A stretch of 64,000 bases of DNA from Hybos culiciformis (taxonomy: Eukaryota; Arthropoda; Insecta; Diptera; Hybotidae), in assembly GCA_964007475.1 (NCBI GenBank), contig OZ023273.1, positions 2,170,001-2,234,000 of the forward strand, written 5' to 3'. A model generated the notes under the pieces. It did not search any database, was not told where the DNA came from, and worked only from the letters and a program-made list of their open reading frames with translations. The position numbers and the translations under genes were made by a program. Positions 26,125 to 41,200 of this stretch are shown piece after piece. How positions within the stretch are numbered: the first letter of the stretch is position 1; each line of letters opens with the position of its first letter.

Positions 26125-28776
26125 TCATTGTTGTTTGTGATCTGATTTATTTTGTTCAGTATGCAGAAGATTGTGTGATTTATCGTCTTGTGTATAACTA
26201 CTATAACCTCGATAAGCTAAATTCTGTGCTTCATCAATAGAGCGCCTATCCCATCCGCCTCCACCACCACCACCTGATTGCCATGCACCACCACCACCAC
26301 CGCCTCCAGAAGACCAACCACCGCCTCCTCCACCACCATTACCACCACCTCTACCATTCATTAATTTCTTTAATCCTATGATACCGGCTAATAACATTGC
26401 TATTTTAGAAACAATTAAAGCTTTTCCAGCCATCATATATAAGCCAGCCATTGCAACTGGAATCATTCCCATCATTTTCATTGCCATTCCCATCATCATC
26501 ATACCCATCATTTTTTTCATTTTTCCACGACCTTTTGAATGGAAAAAAAAAAATACACAATTTTGATTAAGGTATGAACATAATAATTGTTCTATGATTT
26601 TATAATTTTGAGAAATTAATAAAATATAAAAAAGTTTACATATGAATTTATTTTAACTAATTTTGGTATTTTCAATTTTAGTTCTAAAGAGAGGGATATT
26701 TTTTAATGTATCAAAAAAATTGTATTATCGAATGTTATGTCCATTCCCACTCAAATCAAAATAGATCATAGCATTGAGTAATAATATTTATAAGAGGGTC
26801 AGAATTCATACAAGTAAATTTCAGAATATTTTTTTCAAATAACTCAAAAATGATGACAATATTTTCAATGTATTGAATAAAAATTTCATACTCAAATGTG
26901 TTTATTCTTAATACAATAATAAAAATAATAAAATTAAGAATAAACACATTTGAGTTAAAAAAATTTACTCAATACAATCAAAATATTGTCATAATTTTTG
27001 AAAAAAATTTACTTGTATGAATTCTGTCCCTCTTATAAATATTAGTACTCAATGATCATAGTTATATAGCTCTAAAACATAAATTACGCTAACAAACTTT
27101 AACAAAAAAAACCTTATAAACTATGAAAATTCATAATTTCTCTTGTCTTAAAATAAGTAAATCCAAATACATAAATCCAAACTTGCAAAAAAATCAAAAG
27201 TTACGTTATACTGGCGTTATTGTGGCCAGGAACATCTTTCCATTGACCTTTTGCCTTGGAAAAATAATGTTTTCTCATTATTGTTTTTCTTTTCTTTCGC
27301 CCGAGAATAATACAAAAAAAATACATGAAATTATATTGATAAAATAAAAATATCAAATTATTGTACATAATTATCTATGTATAAGTAATTATTAGGTACA
27401 TAATATCACTTGGTACCCATAATGGTATCGAGAGAAAAGCTCATCGTTTAAATCCCAAATGTTTGCTGGTTTTATAATTAATTAAAGTTATGATTGATTA
27501 TGATGCTTATAATCATGTTTAAATATTAGTACCAGAGCAGTTGTTTTGTGGTTGATTTATTGGTTTTAAAAAAATTTTCTTGATATGATGGTTTAAATTA
27601 AATTTTTCGTGTATCTGGATTTAAAACATTTCATTTAGAAGATAATTTTAGCATATACTGAATTTTTCTAATTTCCGGTTTAACTACTTCTATGTAATAT
27701 TTCAATAACATATATAGTTTAAAATTGAACAAAAATTAGTTAGAAGTTATTAAATTTAGTAGTTAAATTAAAATGTTAATAATTTATTTTCTATTTTGTC
27801 GAAACTGTAATCAATATAAAGTCCCTATTTGCATGAACGTTATTATCTTATCCTTATTCGGTTATATTTCTACTTAGTCATTGATGATTCAACTAACCAT
27901 AGATAGCCAGATATTTGCAATTAATTGAAAATTGAAAAAAAAAAAAAATAAGGATGAAAATGCATGAAAATGACAGAAGGAAAATTCATTCTGAAAATGA
28001 TTGAAAATGTTTTTATTTCTTATTTGATTCGTCATCATAAATTATTTTAAATGATATTTTTTTTTTTTTTTAATATTTTATGTTTTGACCTTCGTAATAT
28101 ATGTATGTAAGTAATGCAAACAAAAAATTACGAAATAATTATTGTAAAGTCATCAAAAATAAAGTCCTTTAATAAATTTTTTTATTTTCTTTTGGAGCAA
28201 AGTCTGAATCTTGTTATTATTGTAAATTTAAAAATTTAATTTAATTTTTTATTAATTCAGATACTGTTAATAGTGTTTTTTTTTTTGCAAGCACACACCT
28301 TGATCAAATGTTCTGCCTAAATCCTCTGGCGATACATTGGGAAAATTAATTTGCAATGTGTGACCACTAAAGAATTTACTAATACGTTCAATTAACATTT
28401 TTGTCAATTGTATATCACGATCATCGTAAGCTCGTGGCAATTGAGATTCAATTTCATTCTCACTCATTGCTTGATTAATTTTATAAACTGAATTTGAAGT
28501 AATTGCTGCTGCTGCTGCAGCTGGTGAACTTGATAATCGAATAACTTTTAAATCATCACCAATATTAATGGCATCAAGTTGTTCTAAGCGATCAATAAAT
28601 GATATTGCTTTTTTTTTTAAACATGGTACAAAACCACCATCAACTTTTGAACATTCATCATAAATTTTAACCACAGTACGTAATCCAGCATTTTGGTAAT
28701 CCTCGGTTTGTCCATTAATTGCAAATATAAGTGATATTATCACAAAAAAATCTATCCAAAATTTATTCAAAATCAT
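26125..28776 (-). CDS. Osiris-family (DUF1676) protein with Gly-rich tail (2 exons, 294 aa)
   Basis: Exon 1 is 28776-28299 and exon 2 is 26531-26125, joined as CAA G | GT CGT, giving 294 residues. Residues 1-22 are a signal peptide. The cysteine pair is C42 and C52 in the context YDECSKVDGGFVPCLKKK. Then come a six-alanine run (about 85-90), an acidic linker with LPRAYDDRD, and an amphipathic segment ending in FFSGHTLQINFP, the typical DUF1676 centre. The basic GRGKMKK leads into a Met-rich hydrophobic block at about 164-213 with AGKALIVSKIAMLLAGIIGL. Residues about 221-253 are three Gly tracts spaced by Trp/Ser, and AQNLAY at 261-266 is the canonical C-terminal motif. The 1.77-kb intron contains a long foldback repeat. 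Osiris proteins are thought to act in the secretory/endosomal route during cuticle and apical matrix deposition. The Gly-rich tail is reminiscent of cuticular proteins. It resembles the Osi6-Osi9 group, but exact orthology needs a tree. Confidence 0.92.
26763..27060. repeat. Long foldback (inverted repeat), about 140-bp arms and 20-bp loop
   Basis: The left arm (about 26771-26912) reverse-complements the right arm (26933 to about 27053) around a 20-bp A/T loop. The inner 23 bp are identical (ACTCAAATGTGTTTATTCTT... against its complement). Outer parts match with small indels, including TATTTATAAGAGGG and AATTCATACAAGTAAATTT. It sits inside the intron of the Gly-rich Osiris gene, so the pre-mRNA would contain a long hairpin. 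Most likely a MITE or foldback element. The open frames here are by-products of the palindrome. Confidence 0.85.
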
Positions 28777-31700
28777 ATTTTTTATTTTTTTTATATATTT
28801 TAAATTAACAAAAAAAAAAAGAACAAATTTTGCGCGAAAAAAAATTCGCCTTTAACCCTAAAAATTTTCACTTTTATTTATTACTAATATTTTTTTTTCC
28901 CGTTTTTTTTTTTACTAATATTTATTTTTGAGCTTATAAATTTTAATTCTTTCAAACACCCACAAAAACTTAAAAAAAAAAAAAAAGGTACGAATCCTTT
29001 TTCCTTAACCGTTCTTTAACTATATATATATTTTTTATAATAAATCTTCTTCTTTCTTATGATATTTGTTCAACCGTTTCAAGGTAACTAATGTTAAACA
29101 TATTCAACACCATTCTTTTATAGAAGATTTCCAAAAAAAAAAAATTATATATAAAAAATACCACAAACATAAAACCTAGAGGGTATTTGATTAAAAGAAG
29201 AAAAAAAAATAAAAATATTACAAAAAATAAAAATAGTATATGAGAAAAATGTTATTTTAATTTTTTTTTTTTTTTTTTTTCCGTAAAAATTATTAGAAAA
29301 TAATAAGAAAACTTTATAGTGTGTGCCTGAATACAAACAGTTGTAAATATATGTATTTATATTTATTTATTTATTTATAGTATTTTTGTTTATTTATTTT
29401 TTGACAAGTATAGAATTAAGTCCAAATAATAATAATTTATAAGATTTTAAGTTTTGCAGACAAATTTGTGCTCTAATTACGATTTTTTGTCACTTTATTG
29501 TAAAAAAAAAGAAAAAACAAGGGTTTACCTATATTAGAGATAAAATATGTAAGTATGTATGTTATGTCAGTTAAATGCATTTTATATATAAAATAAGATA
29601 AATAAAAATATTTATAAACTTATAGTATTTTTTTTTTACAATTAAGAAGATTGAACTTTGCATTAGATTGGTAAAAAAAAAAGAAATAAAAATGAAAGCA
29701 AAACTAATAAAAAATAAATCCGTTCGAAAATAAAAATTTAACATTATTAAAAATTTGAGAAATTATAAAGATAATTATAAAGATAACAACAAGAAAAATA
29801 TGTAAAGTTATTTACGGTCCAGTGTTTACATTATTTCTAAAATTTATGCTTTGAATATCCTTTTTTTTTTTAATTAATAAAATTTTAAGTTAACTAATTC
29901 TACGCCGTCAGGGGGAAAGAACTTATGTCATTTGGAAGAATATTTGCTCTGAATTTTTCAATATCTATATATTAAGATCAAGTACCGTCGTTAGATGGAT
30001 TTAAATACTGTCTTTTCAGGAAAGGTTTCAAACATGAGAAGTCAATAGTCAAATATAAAGTAAGAACCTTAATATTTTAAATCAATAGTTGTGCTTCTAT
30101 CTCTGAACATGGTTTTACTATAATAATAAATTGACAAGACTCTAACATTAATTTTGCCCAAAATATTATGATTTTGACTTAACTTAATGAAATCTAAGAA
30201 AACAAAAAACAACCCAATTCATTTGATTCATTTGAATTTCAGATTCGTAATTTTTGAAGATACTTTTTTTGTCAGACGATGCAATGGTCGAAGAGTTCTT
30301 TAATAAATTCTTAAACATAATTTTTATTCTAAAATCCTGAATCGCATACGGTTTTTGCGCAGCGTTTGGCAACACCTAACACAATAAATAGATTTTATTA
30401 CACAAAAATGTTGGTACATTTTTTTTATTCACAAATAGATACCTTTGATGCTTATACTCTTAATTTTTAAATAAATGAATGAAAATATCTTTTGAATGTA
30501 AAAGAACATAAAAGAAAGGGCTACAAAAGTTAAAAATTTTTATGATTTTCAATATAATAAATACTATTAATTTAGTTGTAAATGACTTATTTATTTCAAA
30601 CGAATTCATGAATGAACAAAAATATTTAAAAGATTATTATTGTTTTTTTGTTTTGTTACAAAATTAATTGCTTTACACATAAAATATATAATATGTTTTT
30701 CCTAAAAACCATATCAAATTATATATACCCATAAGCTTTTTTCTTCAAAGAATAACAACTATTCAATTGAAAAACAAATATAGAGGGAATATTGTCATTT
30801 TTGTGCTCTTTTTTTATTTTTATTATGCATAAAAAATTAGATTATGGTGTTTATTTTGTTCCGTAGAAAAATTGCTTATTTGTGATGGTCAGTGATTTTG
30901 CCTCTTTCATTTTTAAAACTATAAATTTTCTTTTAATTTTTCAAATATATATATGTTAAACAAAAATACGGTAATTGAGCTCTCGGTTCTGAGATTTATT
31001 GAAAATTATTTCTTAACTATACCACATCTCGATTTTTTTTTTATAAAATGTCAAGCTCTTATGAATTTTGTTCCCTAAGAGAGTATCTATAAATACTTGG
31101 GAGTATCTATAAATGAAATAGCAAAAGATACTCTCTAGAATAGATACAAAAAACAAGAAAGAGTGCATTGCAAATCAAAATAAAACCTTTTGACCAGCAA
31201 CGGTTCTAAGAACATTAGGTTCGAGAGAGTGGAAAATTATTTCGAATATATTATATTCGACAATTGTGGATGTCCAGGGGAATAATATAATGCACCAAGA
31301 ATTCTATTTAATGTAAATATTTATGCAAAAAGCTTAACAATTTTAATTAAACATAATTCATTTTTATATAAAATTTTGATTTTTGTTTTTAAAACCAAAA
31401 ACTTTTCAAATTCTTCTTGTCTTGTAAACATTTGACAAAAAATAGTATTTATTAATAATAATACATAGTAGGTATATACTTGATATGTAACTACAATTTT
31501 TTAGCATGGAATTCTTCACCAAGTTATTCATAAATCATTAGAAAAATAAAACAAAAAAAAAACCTTAATTATAATTTTAGTGTTTCAAACTAGACTTATT
31601 TTGTTTAATTTTTATTTATTTTTTTTGTTCCTTCTTTTTTGAAATGGAAAGCTTAAAAATTCATACTTTTTTATTTTTTTTTGCTTGCTACTTCTAAAAA

Positions 31701-32326
31701 TAGAAAAGTATGTAAAATTAATTTAAGCTCAAAAAATAAACATAATATAATTAACTTGAACTCTGTTTATACTGAATATATATACAAAATATACCTATAT
31801 GGACAAAAAAAAAGAATAATAATTTTTTGTTTATGCACGCACAGTCTTTATCCCCAATTGAATACGCACATTAAGTGAATTTCCATATTTTTTATTCATA
31901 ATAACTATTTTAGTGAAAATAGTCTTCAATAATAATAATAATGAAAAAAAAAAAATTAATCGTTATATATAGTAATAATAATATTGTTTAATAAAATATT
32001 ACAGTTTTACACTGTCTGCTGTACGTATATTATTATTTTTTAGTGGTAATCTTTTAACGTATTTTTTTTTAACACGTTACATACATATATATATAAATTA
32101 TATTCTTCATAATAACGTAAAGTCTTTAATTTTTTGTTAAATCTGTTTTTTATTTGAAATCTATACGAAAAAAAAAACATTAAAAAAGCATGTTATATAC
32201 TGCTGGTAAAAAAAAAAAAAGAAGAAGAAATTTGTTCATTTTGATCCATACGAATGTATCTTCAATATTGTAATCTTAAATTATATTTAAAAACCTATAT
32301 AGAAAAAGATGACTCCGAACAGTTTT

Positions 32327-32350
32327 GTTATTATTATTATTATTATTATA
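32327..32350. repeat. TTA microsatellite
   Basis: About seven to eight uninterrupted TTA units. Confidence 0.85.
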
Positions 32351-34094
32351 TACCTAATAATAGCAAACTAAAGTTTTTTTTTTTAAATAAAATTATTATA
32401 ATGATCTATGGGAGAAATTTTTGTTTTGCAAAATGATTTATCCAAAATAGAAAATAAAAAAAAAAATTTTTTTCCTAAAGCTTAAAATACATATATAATA
32501 CTTATATATATATATTTTATCTTAACTTTCAATCAGCTTTATGTACTTTTATAACTTTTCCTTATTAATTAGGGATCCACAGTATGTATAATAAACAAAT
32601 ATAATCTTGGTATAGGTACAATATGCACAATACAGAATAATATCATCCTTTATTTTCTTTCGCAATACATAAACTATTCTTTATACACAGTATTGCATTT
32701 AGAAGTAAGAAATATTTGCATCCTCTGTGCAAAAAAAAAAAAAAAGACGAATTAATGATTGTGTACATGCAGAAAATTTTAAATTTGAATATTTTTAATG
32801 CTTATTTAATTTTTGTATAATCAAAAAATTGGATATATTTCAATGAAAGCAAGAAGTACCTGCATGCATAAATTTCAGTAACTTTCAATAAACAAAAATT
32901 TATATGTATTTAAATGTAGTATATATTGCTTATATATGCTTTGTACACAGGATTATTTTTTCAACCATTCTGTCTCCGTGTTTTATTTGCAAATTTTTCA
33001 AGGCTGAAAAAAAAAAATAAAAACTCACCATAAAATAGCTATTAGAAATTGCATTTTTTATTTTTATTTTTTTTTTATCATCCTACTACTCTATCAGTGA
33101 CGGTGCTAAGGTTTTTTACGCCAGAAGCCCTGGATACTTTGACACTTAATGTGTGAACTATTATTTTAATGTTCTTTGGAATCAGGTAGGTAGGAAAATA
33201 AAAATAAAATAAAAATGACAAAATATTTCTCTACATATGCGACATATTAACCTTTAAAGCACTTTTTTTAAACCGTTTTTCATTCAAAATCACTATATAT
33301 TTTCATTTTGAGTCTGTCTGTTCATTTGTTTGCCCGTCCCGCAATAAAATACTTATAACTAAGAAACAACTTTCGGGATTTCGATCGTTTCAATTCAAAA
33401 ATATGCATAATTTGCTTGCGGGTTTGGGAATTAGAAGTTCTCAACCATCTTAATAACTTGTATGTAAAATTTAAAGAATTTTTTATAAAGTTTAAACAGA
33501 TTTCGATAAATAATATTACCGGGTTAGATAAATGTCAGTTAGATGAACGTAGAAAGATTGGTCGCGGATTGTGTTCAAGGAATTGTCTGGGAATTGAAGG
33601 TAGATTTCATTAAAAATTGATACATATGTGGATCTCGATTGTGGGAAACTAAAAAAAAATATGAAGCCGCTGATTGTGCCAAGGATTCGGATTTAGGAAT
33701 GAAACCAAATTTCAATGTAAATTTGTGTATTATTTGGGATATTTTAAATCAAAAATGGACCATATACTTAATTTTTAATATATACTATATGTACAGTATT
33801 TTTAAACTTCAGTTTATGAATATTTTTAAAAAAAAATTTTTTCGTACCAATGAATTGTACACACTAATAAAAGATTCGACTCTGTTTTCATAACACATAA
33901 ATCCATAAAATTTATTTTGTGTACATAGGTATATATAATGAAAACAATAAACTTTATGTATATTTTAAATGCAATTTTTGAAAAGAGTCAACAATTTATA
34001 AAATAGAATTTTGATAAAAAAAAAGCAGAAAGATGCGCTTTTCAAAATAGGAAAATCATTTAAATGTTTTTCAAATAAAAAAAAAAAAGAAAAA

Positions 34095-34118
34095 TTATTA
34101 TTATTATTATTATTATTA
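34095..34118. repeat. TTA microsatellite
   Basis: About eight uninterrupted TTA units following an A-rich run. Confidence 0.85.
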
Positions 34119-35079
34119 GTATCCCATTTTAAACTTTCTCTTGCTAGTGATTAGAGAGCTATATTATTATTATATTATTTTATTTCATTTTTCTTTATAA
34201 AACAAAAAAAAAATTAAAGGTCAAAGTAGTCAGAGAGAACTTAAAGATTTCTAATACGAAAATGCTTTAAAATGAAAATGAAAATTGTTGTCACACAGGT
34301 AAGTTTATAAATGGTCATGACTTATTTTTTTTTTCCCAAAGTTTTTTTTTAGATACAAGATACTTTTGTAAGAAAATCTTTGATTACAATTTTTTATATA
34401 GGTATATTTTTCTTCATTTTTTTTTTTTTTTTTTGTAGATTTCAATCAACATTTTTGGTTCTGCTGTTTTTATAAGAAAAAAAAAATAGTTCCTATATTA
34501 AATGAAATTATTGTTAGAAAAGATTCAAAATTGTTTCAAAAAATCTGATTCAAATAGAAAAATAATGTTTAATTGAAAGATATAAATTGTATACATGTAC
34601 CGTGGTCTTACATACAATAAGCATAATATACATGAAATTAAATATTCATTTTTTTTTTTTATAATTTACCATAATGGTTGTAAAATATAATTACTTCTTC
34701 TATAATATACAATGCGAATAAAAGATAATTTTATGTCTAAAATTGATTTTCTTTAGAAAGATTGTACGTTTGCTGGCTTACTAATTTTCGCATGACTTGA
34801 TTAATTGATAAAATTTAAGAAAAAAAAAAGAAAGATTAACTTAAAATTAGGTATACTTAGAGAGATAAACACATGAAGACATTTATTATAATTAAACATG
34901 TACTTATACGCTATTTATAAAATATTTATTATAATCATTATAAAAATTTATAATCCGTGTATAGAAAAAGAGAGACATAATGTATTCAGCCAGATATAAT
35001 TATTTTTGTTTCAATTATTTTATATTTTGCAGCACGAATATAAATAAAATCGAACATTATGTATATTTTCGAATTGCAG

Positions 35080-35259
35080 GCGATCATTCAAATTGTTTTT
35101 CGTTCCGTTACGAATGGTCCTATATAAGTACAAAAGCTTAAGTAGCAAAAACGTATGGACGAGTTGAATATATATGCTTCTAAGTGGTTTTTTACTGGTA
35201 TTTTGGATCGAGCAGGAGGTAGAATTTGTTCACTTCATTTTGAAGAAAATAAACTCTGA
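35080..35259 (+). pseudogene. Possible decayed THAP-domain fragment
   Basis: The frame ending at 35258 reads GGRICSLHFEENKL before a stop. This matches the C-terminal part of the THAP zinc-binding domain, where a conserved Cys-x2-His ends the module. About 90-170 bases upstream, in another frame, FKLFFVPLR... KNVW resembles the FF-x-P and Trp positions of the same domain. Stops and frameshifts separate the two, so this would be a relic, perhaps of a P-element-type transposase. The match is short and from memory, so confidence is low. Confidence 0.3.
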
Positions 35260-38200
35260 AAAAAATAAAAAGCAAACTTTTGTCTCTTACAAAATTAATG
35301 TTTGAAGTTAAATTGTAATAGAAATCGATCCTATAAAAAGCATAATTATACATACATTTCTTTCACATTTGACAATCTGTGACAGTTTTTTTTCCTTTTT
35401 TTACAATTTAATTTTAACCAAACATTGTTCTTGACGCTTTTCAGTTAATTAGCTATTATTTATTAGTAATTACTTATTCAATTAGTGTTAGGCAGTATAA
35501 AAAAAAAATTTTATATCCGTTTCTTTTAAAAAAGCTATAAATTAAATACATATCGCGTTTAAATTCCTTACTATGTAATTATTTATCAGTAATAAAAAAA
35601 ATTTTTTTTTTTTTTTTTTGAATTATTAAAACGAAATTGCAATTTGCTGTGAATTTAACTTATGCTTCAAATTTTTCACATGCAATTATTGTTTACTTTT
35701 TTCTTCTTTATATATGTACATATATACTTTCCTCTAAATAACGACAAAATATGGTAGATTTTTTATGTGTCAGGCTTGAAAAAAAAAAAAATGTTGGTTT
35801 CTTTTTATTTGATTACCTAGAGACCTACAGTTCCAATTTTTTTTTTTTTTTTTCTAATTTTTCTTTTGTATTTCAGCTTCACCTTAATGCAATTTTAATG
35901 CAATTGTGATTATACATACATCAATGTTATTATTATCTTTTTTAAAGAATATACATTAAAAATATAAAAAAAAAAAATTGCTGTTTTGTGTATTTGAATT
36001 TAAATCATTAAAATTTTTTTTTTTTTTTTTTAGTAACGACGTCATTGTGCATCTCATTGCTGCTTTCTTCTAATAAACAAGTAAAAGTGCATGCATTTTA
36101 TCTGGATTTTAATTAGATTTAGAAAAAAAAAAAACATTAAAAAATTCCAAATTACAATAAAATGTAAATTGAATGAGAGAATATTTATGTTTTTTTTTTT
36201 TGTAGTACACTTACATATATTTATGTTCCAATCAAAATTCATATGTAAATATTAATAACTTAAGAACCTACTTTATCAACTGTATATATAAAAGCATCGA
36301 TTGGTAATTGCTAATATAAGTTTGGCAGAACCAATTTGATTGACTTTTCGTTCATTGGAAAAAATAAGGATTAAAAATTAAAAACGATTATTATTTAAAT
36401 TTATTTCTTAATTAATAATTATTCTATTCAACAATCAAGTATAAATTCGACACCTCTATAAGGTAAATTTTCAAAGGGAATAGGTTTTTAATTATAGAGT
36501 TTCACATATATCAAGAATTAAAAATGAAGTTGAAAAATTTTATTGTTAATGGATTAAAGTATTCTCTGAACTATATCGAATTCTTTTTTACCAAAATAGT
36601 CCAAAGTCAAAAGCTGTTTGCGCCTATGTGAATATTGGCTGTATAGTACAGAGCTACATTTCTTTGTACTCTAATTATAAATATGTATGTATAATATAAG
36701 GATAATATACATCTAGAATAAAAATTAAAGAAATACTCGAAATAAGTTGTACTTTCCTAGCTGTTCAAACTCAAACAAGAGCTTAAAATGCGTATATTTT
36801 TGATTAAGATCTTCTTTCAAGCTAATCTTTTGCTTAGGCCAAGTTTTTTAAAGGAATAAACTTTTCTATACCTCTACCTATATTTAATGTAAAAAATTTT
36901 AATATTCTGTTTCTGTACATGGTAGGTATTAAATATTAACTTTTATTTAACGCAAAACTATAAAAAAAATGTTCATTATTGATTTATTTATTGATGGACA
37001 ACTTATAATTGAATATAAAATATAAAAAAAAAAATAGGCGGACAAATCGCAATTTAAATTTCTGTAAAAAAAATGCTGGTATTATTTACATTCTTGTAAA
37101 ATTGAATTGAAGGCTGTGTGTATATAAATGGACACATATTTGTATGTAATAAATAATAGTTAAATATTTAGGAGTACAGTACAACATTACATATACGGAA
37201 TGTAAACATACCGATATATCATTATCAACATCATCACAGAGCAATTCATTCTTAATGAATGATAGATAGGTAACAAATTTTAAACTATTGTTTATAAAAA
37301 TTAATTTCAGTGAAAGTAAAAAAAAAAATAAAATTGTTTCAATGATTTTTTTTTTCTTCTTTCGTGATTATTATTAACAGAAAGTTTATGTTATTATTAA
37401 TTATATTTATACTTATTCTATACCTATCTATATATATTTCTTTATAAGTACTCTTTAAAAGATATAAAATTTAATGTACTTAAGTAAGGTATAGTATACA
37501 TACTCAATTTTGATCGTGATCATGCAAGAGCACTTCTATAAAATTTAATTCTTTTAAGTTATTAAAAAACCTTAAATATTGTATTCTTTGTGTAAATACA
37601 GATGTAATATTTCTAAGGGAAAGCTGTGAAAAAAATTAAAAATTATTGACAGTACGAATAATATTGTTATTTATTTATAAAAGACGCGTATTAATAAAAT
37701 TTTTAATGCAATTATTTGATTAATATCTGTTAAAAATCACATTAATATAAAGATTTATTAAAAAATATATTAAAAATAATTATTTCTGACAGGAAACCAT
37801 AGTTATATTTCTAGAATTACAAATATTTTTTATTGCTGCTCAGTTAGGAACTCCCATAGTCTATTATTTCAAAATAATCAAAATTCGAGATTATTTCATA
37901 GTGATCTTTTAGTTTAACTAGAAACTAATTTCCTTTATTTAATATATAAGTTGAGGGTGTATCTTAACACCTATTCAGTTCAAGGCAATAAATTGCCAAG
38001 AAAACTTTACCATCACTCGCATGCAGCAGGCTCGGTACTAACCATGCAATGGAAAATTAATACAAAGCACCAAACAATGTTTAAATCCAGCATCATAAAA
38101 ATAAACAATTACAAACGAAAAGATGAAACACTAGGATCAAGTTTCGTTTCTGACAAATAACGAAATTACTATAGTGACAGATCACGTAACATAGATAATA

Positions 38201-41200
38201 GTTTCCCTAATTGAAAATTTAATAGGAAGGAGATTAAGATTAAAGAGTATAATAAATAAAATTTAAATAAAACAACTACTTAAATTATATTATGATAAAA
38301 TTCCACTAAAATATTTCTGACGTACTTGTTTTATTAAAGTATAGTTTATAGTTTTATTCATATTTTATGTTGCTAATTAATCTGATGACGTTTTATCAAT
38401 TTTGTACGAGAATATAAAACTATCATATATATTATATAGTCATTAAATAAATTTCTCAATGTTGTAAGAAGATAAAAAAAATGTTTGTTTTTTTTTTTTA
38501 TAAAATAAAATTGTGCGAAAAAAGAAAATTCAAAGTATAATGATGGATTGAAAGAAAAGATACAACTAGCAAACTAAAATACGCGTATTGTTCGCATATA
38601 ATACTTTTCCGGCCTAACAAAGTATTAGCAAACACGAAATTTGTTTAAAATAGCAATCATCATTAATAAGAATATAAATTAAAAATTCAATTAGTTTATT
38701 TCGAATAAAAATAAAAAGAACATATACAAGTTAATCAAAAATGAAATTTTTTTAAAAATATTTGCAAAATTTATTCATTAGTTATTAATTATTATGATTC
38801 AGATTGACAATATTATTAAAGGAACAAGTAGGAGAGAAAGAGGACTCTGTTATTTTTACAACACTTTCATTTCACTCAGTTTCAACGGAATCAAAAAATT
38901 CAAAAGAACTAATTATTTTAAACTATAATAATAATTATTAGACCTAGTCTGTTTTAAGCATTAAACAGAAACAAATTCTCATTAAATTAATTATGTTCAT
39001 TAGAGTGAAAATTAAACTATTTTTCACTTTTTTTTACAATTTTCAATTAAATATATTGCAAGAAACTTGAAGTTTGATCATTTCTTATTTTAAAAAGTTT
39101 TAAAAACTTTGACATCTGGAAAAAATTTTCTTCCCAAAGAAAAAATTCTACATTTTGGTTGATCATCCTTGCTGCAAGTACATATATGTGTATTTACAAA
39201 AACTTTTAAAAAACATTTGTATTTCTTTAAAAGTATCAATATAAAATTTATATGATTGAAATCTATTTCAAAATTGTGATTAATAATAAAGCTTTTTTCT
39301 AAAACTATATATTTTTCACAAGTTTATCGTTCAACTCAATTATTAAGTATAAATTAACACTGTGGGAGCAGTAAAATTAAAAAAAATTCCTTTGATTTAA
39401 TTTTTCTTTTTTTTTTCACAATTTATTTATTAACTAATTAAGTTTGTTTCTTTTGCATTTTCTTTTTTATTATAGCACTTTCACTTTTGAAAAAAAAAAA
39501 AAACAAAAAACATAATGTCCAACTGTAAACACGGCTCAAGTGCATATATAAAAACATAAGTTTCATTGAACTTTGGCGGATTATAAATATATTCATTTTG
39601 AAACATATAAATATATCGTTATAAATGAAATTAAATTTTTTTTTAAACACAATAATTACAAAAAAATATAAAATAAAAAACCATAAATAATTTAAACACT
39701 CTTTATCAAACATCAATTAGCTGCTTATATTTTATTGATTTTCCATCATAACATATAAAAACTCATTAATAAATAATTATTACAATTAAATATTAATTTA
39801 ACACTATAATATATCAAGAAAAATTATAAATTACATAGATTAACTACTGTTGTTATGCAAAAAAAAATACATAAACATATAGGTATATACGTGACAAAAA
39901 CAAAAGGATTTTCTTGGAATTACATTATCAGATAATCGTCGTCCTCATTTACACATCAATGTATCAGAGTCTATGATAAACAGATGGATTTGCATAATCT
40001 ATTTTAATATACTTATATTTAAGCTAAAAAATGATTGTTAAATAATATGTGCACTATCATCAGGCTATGATAAATTTATATATTTTTATGCATTTATATT
40101 AAGAAGACATGAAACTTATATCTCATTTAAATGTATCTCTTAGAAAATTTAATGAACTGACATCGTACACTAATTAAGTATCATGACACAATCTGAATCA
40201 CCTAATCTTGTAATCAAATTTGGGCAGATAGTTTATTTTCAAAGACAAAAAAAGTCTAGTTGATTAAAAAAAAAAAACAGATTCACACTGATGATTTGTG
40301 GTCAACCTTTACAAGCTTTATAACATAGTTTTTAGTTTCTATACTATACTTATATAACAATTATTTATTTATTTCAGTGTGTAAAAAAAATTACAAAAAT
40401 GTTAAAGATAAAATTTTATTAAGCATTAATATTATTAAAATTTAATTAATAATAGCATCGTTAACATCGTTAAAGAAAAAAAAAAATTAAAAATATTATT
40501 TTACTAGAAGCATTTAATTGAATTTAAATTTAATTGATTTATTATAGTTAAGTTCTTCGAACTTTCTTTCTAACTTTCTTTCATAAAACTTAACTAAGAT
40601 TTGTTTGCCGTATTATTACACCAAAAGTGAATTTTAGGCTCTAATAATTATTAAAACTTTATAGACTAAAAATTATATTTTTAATGAGAAAGGTTGGTAT
40701 CGAGCTACTTACTACCTTAAGTCTTTTTTCATTGCAGTCTATCGATCATGAATGTCTTCAAGATATATTAAATACGGTATTTCAATTGGTACTAATGAAT
40801 ATACTCATAATTTTTGATATTTCGTAAATTTTGTGGTACAGAACTTCACTTCCACTCTTTGTTTTCTTTTTCTAGAATTTAATGTAAATAATTAAATGGA
40901 TTTCGAAAATTTATGAAACTATGAGGTTAAATTTAAAAACCCCTATTAATAAATTACAAGAATTGAAGGTGAAAATATGTTTGCACTTGAACAGTGTTAT
41001 GTCTGATATCATATATAAAACTAATTCATTATTTCGTATTTTATTCTATTCGCGTTAAAAAAATTACTTCTTAAGTTTATTTCATAACTTAATTTCTTTA
41101 AAAATTATATGTAAAATTAAAGAGTTTTAATTGTTTTTTTCTCCAAATAATGGGTTACTTAAACTTATGTATATATACATTGTTATTATTATATTATTAA

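Noticed and set aside
26378..26566. Plus-strand frame rich in Ile/Pro
   Set aside because: Antisense of the hydrophobic block of the Gly-rich Osiris gene.
26756..26947. Minus-strand frame in an Osiris intron
   Set aside because: Produced by the long foldback repeat; not coding.
33290..33893. Possible gene from two short plus-strand frames
   Set aside because: Frames are short, unconnected by convincing splice sites and without recognised motifs; transposon debris is more likely.
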